From Pycnococcus provasolii (lineage: Eukaryota > Chlorophyta > Pseudoscourfieldiophyceae > Pseudoscourfieldiales > Pycnococcaceae), in contig OW568885.1 in the NCBI GenBank assembly GCA_938743325.2, positions 62,001 to 126,000 of the forward strand: a DNA stretch of 64,000 bases. The letters are read 5' to 3'. The position numbers and the translations under genes were made by a program. This document shows positions 40,229 through 49,080 of the stretch, piece after piece. How positions within the stretch are numbered: the stretch's first letter is position 1; each line of letters opens with the position of its first letter. The notes under the pieces are model-generated. The model searched no databases. It was not told the DNA's origin and worked only from the letters and a program-made list of their open reading frames with translations.

Positions 40229-41932
40229 TTATGTCGATGGCAAGCACGCCAACAAAGATGTCTCGTGGTGGTACCACACAGTCAACGCGCAGTACGCCAC
40301 TGTCGCAACAACTGTCGTGCGCATCGCAGCGAGCAGCAACTTCGACGCCGGACGATTCGCAGGATTTTTGAACTCATCCAGCTTCGTCGTGTAAGCAGCA
40401 AGCTCGCTCGCGGCGGACGCGCGGGCCGCCGCTAGCTCGCCCTCGCTCCTCGCCAGTTCCAAGCGCATGTTCTCAAGCGCCGTCCAGGCGGCTTTCGCCT
40501 CGCGCTTCGCTTGCGACACATGCTGCTCTGCCAAGCACGCGCGCTGGTTCGCCGCCAGAACCTCGCCCTCAGCTGCTGCCAACTTCTCCAAGGAGTCGTC
40601 GCAGCCACGCGTCGTCGAAGGCGCAGGGGAGGCATTGGAGCCACACCCTTCGCTCGGCGCAGGGCTCGCGCACGTCTCCATCTCCATCTCCTTCACTTCC
40701 GTAAGTGCCGCCTCTAGCTCGTGGACGTGTGACTCATATTTCTGACGCTCGTCGGCACGCGCTTGCTCCGTTTCCTGATCGACGGCGCGAGCATGTGCAG
40801 CCATGGCCGCCATGAGCTCGTCGACGCGCGCCTGCAACTGCTCACGTTCATTGGCCTGCGCCTTCTCCGTTTCCTTCGAATGCACGAGTTCCGCCTCGAG
40901 GTGGTCGACGCGCACCTGCAACTGCTCACGTTCATCAGTCTGCGCCTTCTCCGTTTCCTTCGAATGCGCGAGTTCCGCCTCGAGGTGGTCGACGCGCGCC
41001 TGCAACTGCTCACGTTCATCAGTCTGCGCTTTCGAATGCGCGAGTTCCGCCATAAGCTCGTCGACGCGCGCCTGCAATTGCTCACGTTCATCAGTCTGCG
41101 CTTTCGAATGCGCGAGCTCCGCCTCGAGGTGGCCGACACGCGCCTGCAACTGCTCACGTTCATCGGTCTGCGCTTTCGAATGCGCGAGCTCCGCCTCGAG
41201 GTGGCCGACACGCGCCTGCAACTGCTCACGTTCATCGGTCTGCGCCTTCTCCGTTTTCTTCGAATGCGCGAGCTCCGCCTCGAGGTGGTCGACGTGCGCC
41301 TGCTCTTCTTTCAGCTCAACGCACGTGTTTCTAAGCTGTTCCTCTTTCTCCACAAGTGCCGCCTCCAAGTCCGTCGTTTGCGTCTGAACTCCCTTGTTGG
41401 CAAGCGCAACCCACGTGGACGCCGGACTCGTGTTCTCCTTGTTGTCATCAGCGAACGTGAACACCTCCTTGTTCGGCTCTGGCGTCTCTTTGAAGCTGCT
41501 CACGTCCTCCTCATTTTCAGAATCGTATTGTTTTTTTCGAGATGGTGCTTGCGGAGTCGGCGTTTTCGCGTTCGACATGGCGAGGGCTTGTTTTTTGATT
41601 CTTTTCGCGGCGCTTATGAGCGAGGAGACTTGGTTGCGGTTGTTAAGTCCGAGCGGTCGCCTGTACATCGCCGCGTGGTTGTTGTTCGTGACTTCTCCTG
41701 AAGCGCGCGGCTCTGTGTCTCCTTGTGAAGCCGCCTTCTTGTTTGACGAGGAGGTACTCACCCGCGCACGCGACGACATGGCGTACTTGGAGCCGGCCTT
41801 ATTCTCGTCCGCTGACGCAATCTCGTCGTCATCATCCTCGGACGACGAACTGCTCGAGTCGTACTGTATCGTCTGCAGGGACACGGACGGAGAGACGTAC
41901 AGCAATGACGATTTATAGGTACTTATATTCAT
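40229..41932 (-). CDS. Tail-anchored coiled-coil protein with 24/28-residue repeats
   Basis: 567 residues, single exon, ATG at 41932. Residues 1-190 are Ser/acidic/basic and probably disordered. Residues about 190-400 hold tandem coiled-coil units of the form AQTDEREQLQARVGHLEAEL, in 24-residue and 28-residue versions (the longer ones add ETEK). More coiled coil runs to about 530. The last 35 residues carry one hydrophobic segment (MRTTVVATVAYCALTVWYHH) and a short tail, the layout of a C-tail-anchored protein facing the cytosol, as in golgins or organelle tethers. That role is inference; no family is recognised. Confidence 0.78.
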   Translation of the reverse strand: MNISTYKSSLLYVSPSVSLQTIQYDSSSSSSEDDDDEIASADENKAGSKYAMSSRARVSTSSSNKKAASQGDTEPRASGEVTNNNHAAMYRRPLGLNNRNQVSSLISAAKRIKKQALAMSNAKTPTPQAPSRKKQYDSENEEDVSSFKETPEPNKEVFTFADDNKENTSPASTWVALANKGVQTQTTDLEAALVEKEEQLRNTCVELKEEQAHVDHLEAELAHSKKTEKAQTDEREQLQARVGHLEAELAHSKAQTDEREQLQARVGHLEAELAHSKAQTDEREQLQARVDELMAELAHSKAQTDEREQLQARVDHLEAELAHSKETEKAQTDEREQLQVRVDHLEAELVHSKETEKAQANEREQLQARVDELMAAMAAHARAVDQETEQARADERQKYESHVHELEAALTEVKEMEMETCASPAPSEGCGSNASPAPSTTRGCDDSLEKLAAAEGEVLAANQRACLAEQHVSQAKREAKAAWTALENMRLELARSEGELAAARASAASELAAYTTKLDEFKNPANRPASKLLLAAMRTTVVATVAYCALTVWYHHETSLLACLPST

Positions 41933-42377
41933 TCAAAAAACAACACAAAAACTTAAGCTTAGAAATAGAAATGGGAGGTGAAATATTCTATCCTCGGATT
42001 TCCAGTTTGGAAAACCCCACCCAAAAAGTCAAGTTTTGACTTTTGACTCTGGGGGGGGGGGGGAGTTCCCCGGTTGTTCCCCTTCATGAAATGAAATACG
42101 TGAAACACGCCACCAACCACCTCCCCAATAAGACTATTGATATGGATTCCGCGGAGTATGCTCACTCTTAATAAGCACGGCTTATGATAAATAAGCAGCA
42201 TTGTTGTGCTTGTTGTGGCTCTGCTTGTCTTGTCTTAACTTGGCTTAAGTAGTAGTAGTATATTGCTCATCACAATCAGTGTGTCTCACGGGATTATTTG
42301 TGCTCATTCATTTGATTCGTTTCGTTTATTACAGTATCTGTTACAGTATTGCATTCTTTGTGTGTGATAATTCATAC
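41933..42377. other. Divergent intergenic region with poly-G tract
   Basis: No gene seen. A run of 13 G residues lies at 42051-42063. TACAGTA occurs at 42330-42336 and 42342-42348, just upstream of the small membrane protein gene. GTAGTAGTAGT lies near 42248. Confidence 0.6.
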
Positions 42378-42917
42378 ATGAGTTCGAACAGATCGTTGGT
42401 TTCAGAGAATGTTATGCGTCAAATGGGGATACTGCAAGGACCTGTAGTGACAGTAGGCCACTGCTGGATGGGCATCGCCGCTGTTTTGGGATTCGTTTTT
42501 ATACCGACGCACATGCTTACCATCGCTGTCACTTGTGCCACGGTTGGGTTCAGCTGGGGTGCGCAGGCGTGGATTTTGGACCTGTTAGGCTTTTTCGCGG
42601 CGTCGTACTTCGCGTTCCTCTGTCGGGAATCCTCAAGCACGAGCAGCGCTGCTTTCCGGAAGCAAAATCAGTGGATCGCGTGGTGGGCGTTTGCCAGCTT
42701 TGGCGCGCGAATCGTGGACATATTGATGCTATCTGGGGTGGTGCGATGGAGCGATGTATACATCACGCCCTCAGGAGCGGTACTGGCATCAAACGTAGTC
42801 AGCGAGGTACTGGTTGGGTTCACGTACACCGTCTGTGCAGGTGTGGGGGCGTTTTTTCTGCTGTTCCGCCCGCAGGACGGAGAAGGTGAAGATGGCTACA
42901 CGGTGCTTACAACGTGA
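42378..42917 (+). CDS. Small four-helix membrane protein of unknown function
   Basis: 179 residues, single exon, ATG at 42378 (the longer frame begins with GTG). Hydrophobic segments at about residues 22-45, 48-72, 95-120 and 140-165 suggest four membrane helices (for example WMGIAAVLGFVFIPTHMLTI and LLGFFAASYFAFLC). The tail RPQDGEGEDGYTVLTT is acidic and likely cytosolic. I recognise no family. TGTAA lies 10 nt after the stop, followed at about 42930 by a long T run and an A run. Confidence 0.65.
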   Translation: MSSNRSLVSENVMRQMGILQGPVVTVGHCWMGIAAVLGFVFIPTHMLTIAVTCATVGFSWGAQAWILDLLGFFAASYFAFLCRESSSTSSAAFRKQNQWIAWWAFASFGARIVDILMLSGVVRWSDVYITPSGAVLASNVVSEVLVGFTYTVCAGVGAFFLLFRPQDGEGEDGYTVLTT

Positions 42918-43053
42918 GCTGTGCATGTAAACTGAGAATTTTTTTTTTTTTTTTTAAAAAAGGTATTGGCCCACTACTGCACTGCGCTTTTCACACATAT
43001 ATGTTACAGTACCTCCTGTGACAATTGATTTGAAGTTTGAACTATGTACAACA

Positions 43054-43371
43054 GGTCGAGCGAGAAGAATGAATGGGAACAGCTTTCTTTGGTCGAGCGA
43101 TGTGGTCGGAGAAGGATGGAAACAGCTTGCTTTGGTCGAGCGATGTGGTCGGAGAAGGATGGAAACAGCATTCTTTGGTCGAGCGATGTGGTCGGAGAAG
43201 GATGGAAACAGCATTCTTTGGTCGAGCGATGTGGTCGGAGAAGGATGGAAACAGCATTCTTTGGTCGAGCGATGTGGTCGGAGAAGGATGGAAACAGCTT
43301 GCTTTGGTCGAGCGATGGGGTCGGAGAAGGATGGGAACAGCTTGCTTTGGTCGAGCGATGTGGATTAGGGT
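43054..43371. repeat. 43-bp tandem repeat, about 7 copies
   Basis: GGTCGAGCGATGTGGTCGGA starts at 43091, 43134, 43177, 43220, 43263 and 43306, exactly 43 bp apart, with a first imperfect copy at 43054 and a last partial copy at 43349. There are no unique spacers, so it is a minisatellite. It ends directly against a TTAGGGTTTA telo-box (43365-43374), about 190 bp before the HPAT gene. Confidence 0.95.
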
Positions 43372-43562
43372 TTAAGAGAACTGGTTTTTGTTCCTCCTTC
43401 TCCGAAGAGACGTTTTTTTTGTGTGTTTTTTTTGTGATTTTCCATTCCAACTTATTCATTACAAGTCTCTTTTTTTCATTTGGCAAGATCAACGTCAGCA
43501 GTGGCACGCACTTCACTTCACAGCACAGCACTTTTAACAGTGTGCTATCATAGCTTTCTTTG

Positions 43563-45200
43563 ATGATTAGTGTGCGACACGTTCCCGCCTATGCGCTCTT
43601 ATTCGCGTCACTCTTCTTATTGGCCGCACACAACCTATGGCAAACGTCAAGACATAACCTGGGGGACACGCACGCGCCACTTTTATCAGAAAAGGCGAAC
43701 GCGTACAGGCGAAGTGCAGGGGCAAGTGTCGAACGCGTCAACGAGCTCGAAAGAGAGGTGCACGACCTCGAGCAAAGAATCAGCGCCGTCGAGAAGACCA
43801 ACAACAACAAAGGGGCCAGCGGCACGGGTGGTGGCGGGGGCGCGTTTGAGCGACGCAGCCAGCAGCAGCCAGCTCACGCGCGTGACGGCGACGAAGACAC
43901 AAACGACAACCCCGCGGTAGTTCCGGGACACCTGCCGTACGACTGCGACGGCGAACCCAACGGGTTTGGAATCACAACCGACGCGTGTCACATGGAGCGC
44001 AACGCCGAGTACTGGGGCGACGTCGTGAAGTGGGGAACGGAAAACTTGAAGGCGTCGCCGGCGGCGTGCTGTCAGAGCTGCCGTGACCACGGCAAGTGCA
44101 ACGTGTGGGTGTTCTGCGATCAGCCGAATGGCTGCGGAAGTCAAAAGCAAGGCGAGTGCTGGCTCAAGAGGCTTGCGCATCCGTCCATCGCGCGAACGAG
44201 CGCGAACCGCAACCCGAAGGGTGCTGTGCCGTGGACGTCCGGCGCGCTCTACGAGAGTAGCGCCAGCGGCAGCAAGAGCGGCTTCCAGGATGCCAAGCGC
44301 AAGTTCCACGTGCTCATGACAAGCAACGCCAGCCCCTACGTGCAGTGGCAGGGCCGCGTTTCGTACTACCACTACAAAAAGCTGCGCGACAGCCACCCGA
44401 ACAGCGCCATGGGCGGCTTCACGCGCATCTTGCACAGCGGCCAGGAGGACCAGCTCATGGACGAGATTCCGACGGTGGTGGTCGACCAGCTGAGGAACGA
44501 TCACGGCTTCGTCGTGCTCAGCCGCCCGTACGCGTTCCAGCAGTGGGTGGAGAAGTACGCATCGCAGGTGGAGGAGGAGTACGTGCTGATGAGCGAGCCG
44601 GACCACCTCTTCATGCGCCCGCTGCCCAACCTCATGGTTGGCGAGGAGCCCGCCGCCTTCCCGTTCTTCTACATCGACCCGCCCAAGTTCCCCGAGCTCG
44701 TGCGCAAGTACGTGCGCTCCGACCTGAGCGACGCGGAGATTGAGGCGATTGACCCCATCGGCAACAGCCCGGTGATGCTGTCGAAGAAAGACCTCGCGCG
44801 CATCGCCAAGCCGTGGGCGGACGTGGTGGTGCAGATGAAGACGGATCCGCAGGCGGACAAGGCGTGGGGTTGGGTGCTCGAGATGTGGGCATACACGCTG
44901 ACGGCATACAAGCTCGGCATAAAGCACCACCTTTATCCGGAGTTGGCCGCGCAGCCTCCGTGGGACACGGACCTGAAGGATTTCTACATCTTGCACTACA
45001 CGTACGGCTGCGACTACACGCTGGACGGCGTGTTCACGCCCGGCAAGGTTGGCGCGTGGCGTTTCGACAAGCGCAGCTACATGGGCAGAGCTCCCCCTCG
45101 AAACCTCGCGCTTCCTCCTCAGAACGCGCCACCTCTCGTGCACGCGTTGATTGGCATGATCAACGAGGCGACGTCGGCGCTGAATCCGTGGCCTCTTTGA
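43563..45200 (+). CDS. HPAT: Hydroxyproline O-arabinosyltransferase with PAN/apple-like domain
   Basis: 545 residues, single exon, ATG at 43563. HPAT (CAZy GT95) adds the first arabinose to hydroxyproline in secreted proteins in the cis-Golgi. An N-terminal type II anchor (VPAYALLFASLFLLAAHNLW) is followed by a coiled coil (about 50-80) and a Gly/Gln linker. A Cys-rich PAN/apple-like domain covers about 128-207 (ACCQSCRDHGKCNVWVFCDQ). The GT95 domain runs from about 246 to the end. Signatures are FHVLMTSNASPYVQWQGRVS, MGGFTRILHSGQEDQLMDEI, EEYVLMSEPDHLFMRPLPNL, IDPIGNSPV and WGWVLEMWAY, then YTYGCDYTLDG and WRFDKRSY. All are nearly as in land-plant HPATs. The next gene but one is another probable glycosyltransferase. 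Confidence 0.93.
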   Translation: MISVRHVPAYALLFASLFLLAAHNLWQTSRHNLGDTHAPLLSEKANAYRRSAGASVERVNELEREVHDLEQRISAVEKTNNNKGASGTGGGGGAFERRSQQQPAHARDGDEDTNDNPAVVPGHLPYDCDGEPNGFGITTDACHMERNAEYWGDVVKWGTENLKASPAACCQSCRDHGKCNVWVFCDQPNGCGSQKQGECWLKRLAHPSIARTSANRNPKGAVPWTSGALYESSASGSKSGFQDAKRKFHVLMTSNASPYVQWQGRVSYYHYKKLRDSHPNSAMGGFTRILHSGQEDQLMDEIPTVVVDQLRNDHGFVVLSRPYAFQQWVEKYASQVEEEYVLMSEPDHLFMRPLPNLMVGEEPAAFPFFYIDPPKFPELVRKYVRSDLSDAEIEAIDPIGNSPVMLSKKDLARIAKPWADVVVQMKTDPQADKAWGWVLEMWAYTLTAYKLGIKHHLYPELAAQPPWDTDLKDFYILHYTYGCDYTLDGVFTPGKVGAWRFDKRSYMGRAPPRNLALPPQNAPPLVHALIGMINEATSALNPWPL

Positions 45201-46074
45201 CACAGAGTAGTACGCAGTACACAGTACATGAATCTGTGCTAAAATGGCAGACATTGTTTGATGATTCACTGCAAAATTATTATTTATTTTTTCAAAACAA
45301 ATAGGGTAAAGGTCGTGCGTTGAGTCGACTTACCTGCGAGATCTTGCCACCAGCGTCCCGAGCTCGAAGACGCGAGAACCTTGTCGCGGAAGGCCACAAG
45401 GTCTGTCCAGACAAGGATTCCTTCCGGACACCAGAACCGCAGAAAAGGTCTACAAATACAGTGATGGTCGTTTTGGTTTGGTAAGTAAGGTCACAGAAGG
45501 TCCATAGGAACGGGATCCCGTACAGTACAGTACGTGGCCGGCTCTAAGCGTACTGTACAGTAGAGGTAGCTCTTGGGGTGGTAGGAAGTTTAGGGCCTCT
45601 GGCAAGGCGCCAAGGCCGTGCAGGCGAGGTCCTGTGCAGGCGTGCAGGCGTCCAAAAACCCTAACGAGACACTAACCTGACACTATCGTACATAACGAGG
45701 TGCGTATGATTTTGATTTTACTTAATTCGGGGTTAAGGGATTCCTGGTGCAAGGCCGCGTCTTCCACGGGTCTCCTCCGTTGTGTTCGCCCTTACCTAAA
45801 GGATGGTAGCCGGCATTATTGCGCCCTCTCCTGAGCACACGGCCACAGCACAGCGGGTAATCTGTGTTCACAGGCTAGAAACGACTCGTGTCATTTCTCG
45901 CGTCCATTTTCATCTTCATCTTCACCTTTGCTTGGCTTGGCTTTGCGTGTCTTTTTTTCTTTTTTGTCCACCTGCTTAAGACCTGCTTAAGACCTGCTTA
46001 AGGCTTAAGGCTTAAGGCTTAACCGAGGGGCGTATTTCGTGATTGATTCGTTTCATTCCATTGACTGCGTCGTG
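45201..46074. other. Intergenic region with unplaced splice-like signals
   Basis: No gene can be called. Good donor-type sequences face outward on both strands: CAG|GTAAGT on the minus strand at 45334/45333, and GTAAGTAAGG on the plus strand from 45481. The roughly 140 bp between them is open in a frame on each strand. An inverted pair GTACAGTACG / CGTACTGTAC lies at 45524-45559. A telo-box AAACCCTAA is at 45656-45664, and CTTAAGG repeats at 45975-46021. Confidence 0.45.
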
Positions 46075-46804
46075 ATGGTCTTTCAAGGTTTTTCTATGGG
46101 CTCTATTATTCTTTTTCTATGGCCTCTCTATTTGTCCTTGCCTCATGTGCTTGCGTCAGGCAACTTCGCTCACGTGGGAACGGGATTGACGTACATGGGA
46201 ACCGGCACGCGCTCCACGGAGCGTGTGCGGAGACAGGGGGTCGTGCCTACGTACTCGCCGAGAAGACACGTGTCGGTTCCCACAGGTGCCGCGTCCTCGC
46301 TCGGCGAAAACGCAAGGGGGTACCGCGAGCGGTTCCTAGACGGCGGTAGGCGGGAGCTGGGTCGGAACGCGATGACGAACGGCGCGTTCGGAGACAACGC
46401 GGTGGGACGCACGTACTGGGTACGTGGGGACACGCTTACAAGCACAATCTTCCCCTCCTAAGTTTTCTTTTCAGGTGGCACGCCCCAAGCAAGCATCAAG
46501 GCAATAATACTCACATGGTCACCCCCCGGCACAACTCGCACACACGTTATCAATAAACGAACAGATTCGCAAGAAGTTTGGCGAGTATGTGCCCAGTGGT
46601 ACTCGCTCGGCCGTTCACGAGCTGCACGCGCACATGGCGGCGACGAAGGAGCGTGCCGGCTTCCGTTACTTTCGCGGTATGGGAAGTCGCGCATCTCGCG
46701 GCACACTTAAGAAACCTGGGAGTGGACCGAACGGCTTGCCTTGGCACAACGACCTCGTGCATGGCGACGGCGCGTTTGGCTCCGGCAACCTGGAGGATGC
46801 CTGA
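46075..46804 (+). CDS. Small secreted protein of unknown function, two exons
   Basis: Exon 1 is 46075-46419 and exon 2 is 46565-46804; the 145-nt intron has GTACGT and ACAG ends, phase 0 after TYW. The product is 194 residues. The start has a probable signal peptide (MGSIILFLWPLYLSLPHVLA, cut near ASG). The mature part is Gly/Arg/Ser-rich with GTGLTYMGTGTRSTERV, then HELHAHMAATKERAGFRYFR and GLPWHNDLVHGDGAFGSGNL. No domain is recognised. The exon join is inferred from splice consensus and continuous frame, not from transcripts. TGTAA near 46899 could end the transcript. Confidence 0.6.
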
Positions 46805-47057
46805 TCTTATAGACACCTCCCACCTCTATGATATGCCAACCTACTCCCTAAAGGTCGTCGAATTCGTTCATGAGGACTACTCTTAAAATAACAACCTGTA
46901 ACCTTAGACATTGATATTTATTTCATTTAAGCACTTCATAATAAATAAAGACACCTCATGCCCTTCGGCTCATTCATGGCTGCGTGGCAGCATGGATGGA
47001 TGAAGAACGACCGACCTAAGCTTATTACCAACAAATATAATAGGGCGAAAAGTAGCG

Positions 47058-47120
47058 TTAGGGTTCGGGTTCGCCTGTTAGGGTTAGGGTTAAGGGTTAG
47101 GGTTCGGGTTCGGGTTCGGA
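47058..47120. repeat. Interstitial telomere-like repeats (GGGTTA / GGGTTCG)
   Basis: A mixed array of GGGTTAGGGTTA and GGGTTCGGGTTCGG units, ending about 55 nt before the next gene's ATG. Too short and degenerate for a chromosome end; it more likely belongs to the promoter. Confidence 0.8.
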
Positions 47121-47173
47121 GTGTTGCCGTTATTCCGCTCTGGCTCTGGGCTCTCTGGTCCCGTTGATCCCGA

Positions 47174-48793
47174 ATGTTCGGCGTCCATCATTTTTGTCAT
47201 CAGAGCAGCACTCTTCTTGTCATGGCGCACACTTCTTTCGTCACGGCACCGGCCAATGTGATCATAAGAGGAGTAGTAGCAGTGCTGCTTCCTTTGTTGT
47301 CTTTGTTTTCTCTTCAGGAGTGTGTGTTCTCAGTCGAAGCTTCGTTTCTGGAGCTGTCTTCCAGTCATCCCGATCTCGCGTCTAATCTTCTCTTTGTGAC
47401 GGCGCAACCGGATATTCCGTTCATGCACTGGCAGCTCGAAGTCATGGGTTCGAATTTGCAAAAACACGGAATTCCACCTCGGCAAATCGTCATGCTCATG
47501 TCCCGTACCGTGGAAATGGAACTCAGGGAACTGGACAAAACACCTTCGTCTGAACTCATTGCACGTACACCGCCGTTATCCGGACGAGCGAAATGCCTCG
47601 CGTCCATCTATCGGGTACACGACTACGTCGACACACGACCTTCCAAAGACAGGTACTACCTGCCGTCCATGAGACTCAACCTCTGGCGGAAGTTCTACCG
47701 CGAATTCGAAAAGGAACTGCAGCCGAAGTACATCTTCTACCACGACGCGGACATCATATTCACGCACAATATACCCGACTTTGGCGTCATGGTGCGCGAG
47801 GCGCGACGCGTCGAAAAAATGCAGCAAAAGAAGAAAAAGGAGGACGTCATGCCGCTCGGCGCGTACGTCTCAGACACGTCCGACTACACCGGTGAGAACA
47901 TGCTCGTGAAACTCAACGGTGTCATCTTCAGCAGGTATTTCAACGACGGGCGAGACAAACTCGACTACGTCAGGACGCTGTGCAGCAAGATGACGAGGTG
48001 GGAAACGGAAGCGTGCGTCTCGAACACCACGCACAAGTCACAAACGCGCGTCGGCGGCGCGCAGTACTTCTTCATGCCGAATCGCCTCTCTGCAGAATTC
48101 TGGGAAGTTGCGTACGACATGACGCTCGACTTCTACAATGCCGCGGAGGAATTTACCAAGGAGTCGTTCCCCAGGGGAGACATGCCGCCAGAGGCTGACG
48201 GGCAAGCCAGTTGGAAGGCTGACATGCACGGGCTGATGTGGGCATTGTGGAGCCAGGGGCTGGGCACACGCAACCACCCCGAGATGGACTTCGCGTGGGC
48301 GGTACACGATACCTTCTACAAGAAGGGCATGGCAAGCAATGCGCCGTCAATCCTTCACATGGCGGGCGCAAGCGATCAGGCATGTCAGGGCGGTGGTAGG
48401 GGTGACCGCGTCGATCGCAGCACGAAGGAGGCGGCGGAGCTGGCTGGCGCCAGCGGCAGGCCTCTGGACCCCTATGGAGGTCACATGTGCCACTTCAACA
48501 AGGGTCAGCACATCGGCCCGAATCTGTCGCCTTTGAGGTTTATGTGCCACAATGGCATCGAGTACTGGAATCATATCAGCTACGACTCCAACTCACGCGT
48601 GTACCTTAGGGATATGGAGACGACCGTCGCACTTCACAGTGATCCGCCTGATGAGGAATTGGATCGAATACACAACCTCGGCGCGTGCTTTTTGTGCGAT
48701 GGAGGCGAATACGTCGCGCTGACGGACAAGGAGGGTGCGCACTGGACGCACGGCCACCCTCCTTCTAGCAGTGGTGAGAAGAGTGAGTTGTGA
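47174..48793 (+). CDS. Probable type II glycosyltransferase with DxD motif
   Basis: 539 residues, single exon. The ATG at 47174 is used; an ATG at 47222 (MAHTSFVTAP) would also keep the signal-anchor VVAVLLPLLSLFSLQECVFS. The body begins NLLFVTAQPDIPFMHWQLEV, typical of a GT-A fold first strand. The likely metal/nucleotide-sugar site is YIFYHDADIIFTHNIPDF (DAD near residue 190). Later come VKLNGVIFSRYFNDGRDKLD, GGAQYFFMPNRLSAEFWEVA and MCHFNKGQHIG. The pattern is akin to plant and algal cell-wall glycosyltransferases, and its overall plan resembles the HPAT 3.6 kb away. The family and sugar are not known. TGTAA occurs at 48831. Confidence 0.65.
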   Translation: MFGVHHFCHQSSTLLVMAHTSFVTAPANVIIRGVVAVLLPLLSLFSLQECVFSVEASFLELSSSHPDLASNLLFVTAQPDIPFMHWQLEVMGSNLQKHGIPPRQIVMLMSRTVEMELRELDKTPSSELIARTPPLSGRAKCLASIYRVHDYVDTRPSKDRYYLPSMRLNLWRKFYREFEKELQPKYIFYHDADIIFTHNIPDFGVMVREARRVEKMQQKKKKEDVMPLGAYVSDTSDYTGENMLVKLNGVIFSRYFNDGRDKLDYVRTLCSKMTRWETEACVSNTTHKSQTRVGGAQYFFMPNRLSAEFWEVAYDMTLDFYNAAEEFTKESFPRGDMPPEADGQASWKADMHGLMWALWSQGLGTRNHPEMDFAWAVHDTFYKKGMASNAPSILHMAGASDQACQGGGRGDRVDRSTKEAAELAGASGRPLDPYGGHMCHFNKGQHIGPNLSPLRFMCHNGIEYWNHISYDSNSRVYLRDMETTVALHSDPPDEELDRIHNLGACFLCDGGEYVALTDKEGAHWTHGHPPSSSGEKSEL

Positions 48794-49080
48794 TCTGGAT
48801 GACTGTATCCCAGACCCCAGAAATTGTTGTGTAAATACAGGAATTTGATAGTTAAGGTTACGATAGTACAGTGCAGCACACATTCGTGCGCAGAAAACTA
48901 TGACACAAGCACGCGTATCGTGCGACGGGGAGGACATACCCTTTACAGGCAGACAGGTGTATGCCAGCCTGGTGGGACGAAATCGAAATCGAATTATTAT
49001 TCGGGGATTGCGACAATTTTTGTTTCGGAATGCGGAGCCTCACTCGCACTCGGGCTCGCCGCGGTCGCGCCTAGGCCTCG

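Noticed and set aside
43054-43371. Regular array considered as CRISPR
   Set aside because: The units are contiguous and identical with no unique spacers, and the setting is a eukaryotic nuclear genome.
43686-45269. 527-codon minus-strand open frame opposite HPAT
   Set aside because: It is the antisense of a well-supported HPAT gene. It is Val/Arg/His-rich without any domain, typical of a GC-rich shadow frame.
45334-45450. VDLFCGSG text on the minus strand considered as a methyltransferase
   Set aside because: Only one motif is present and the surrounding sequence is not protein-like; no further methyltransferase blocks are found on either side.
47058-47120. TTAGGG-like repeats considered as a chromosome end
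   Set aside because: They are short, mixed with GGGTTCG and followed directly by genes, so an interstitial or promoter element is more likely.
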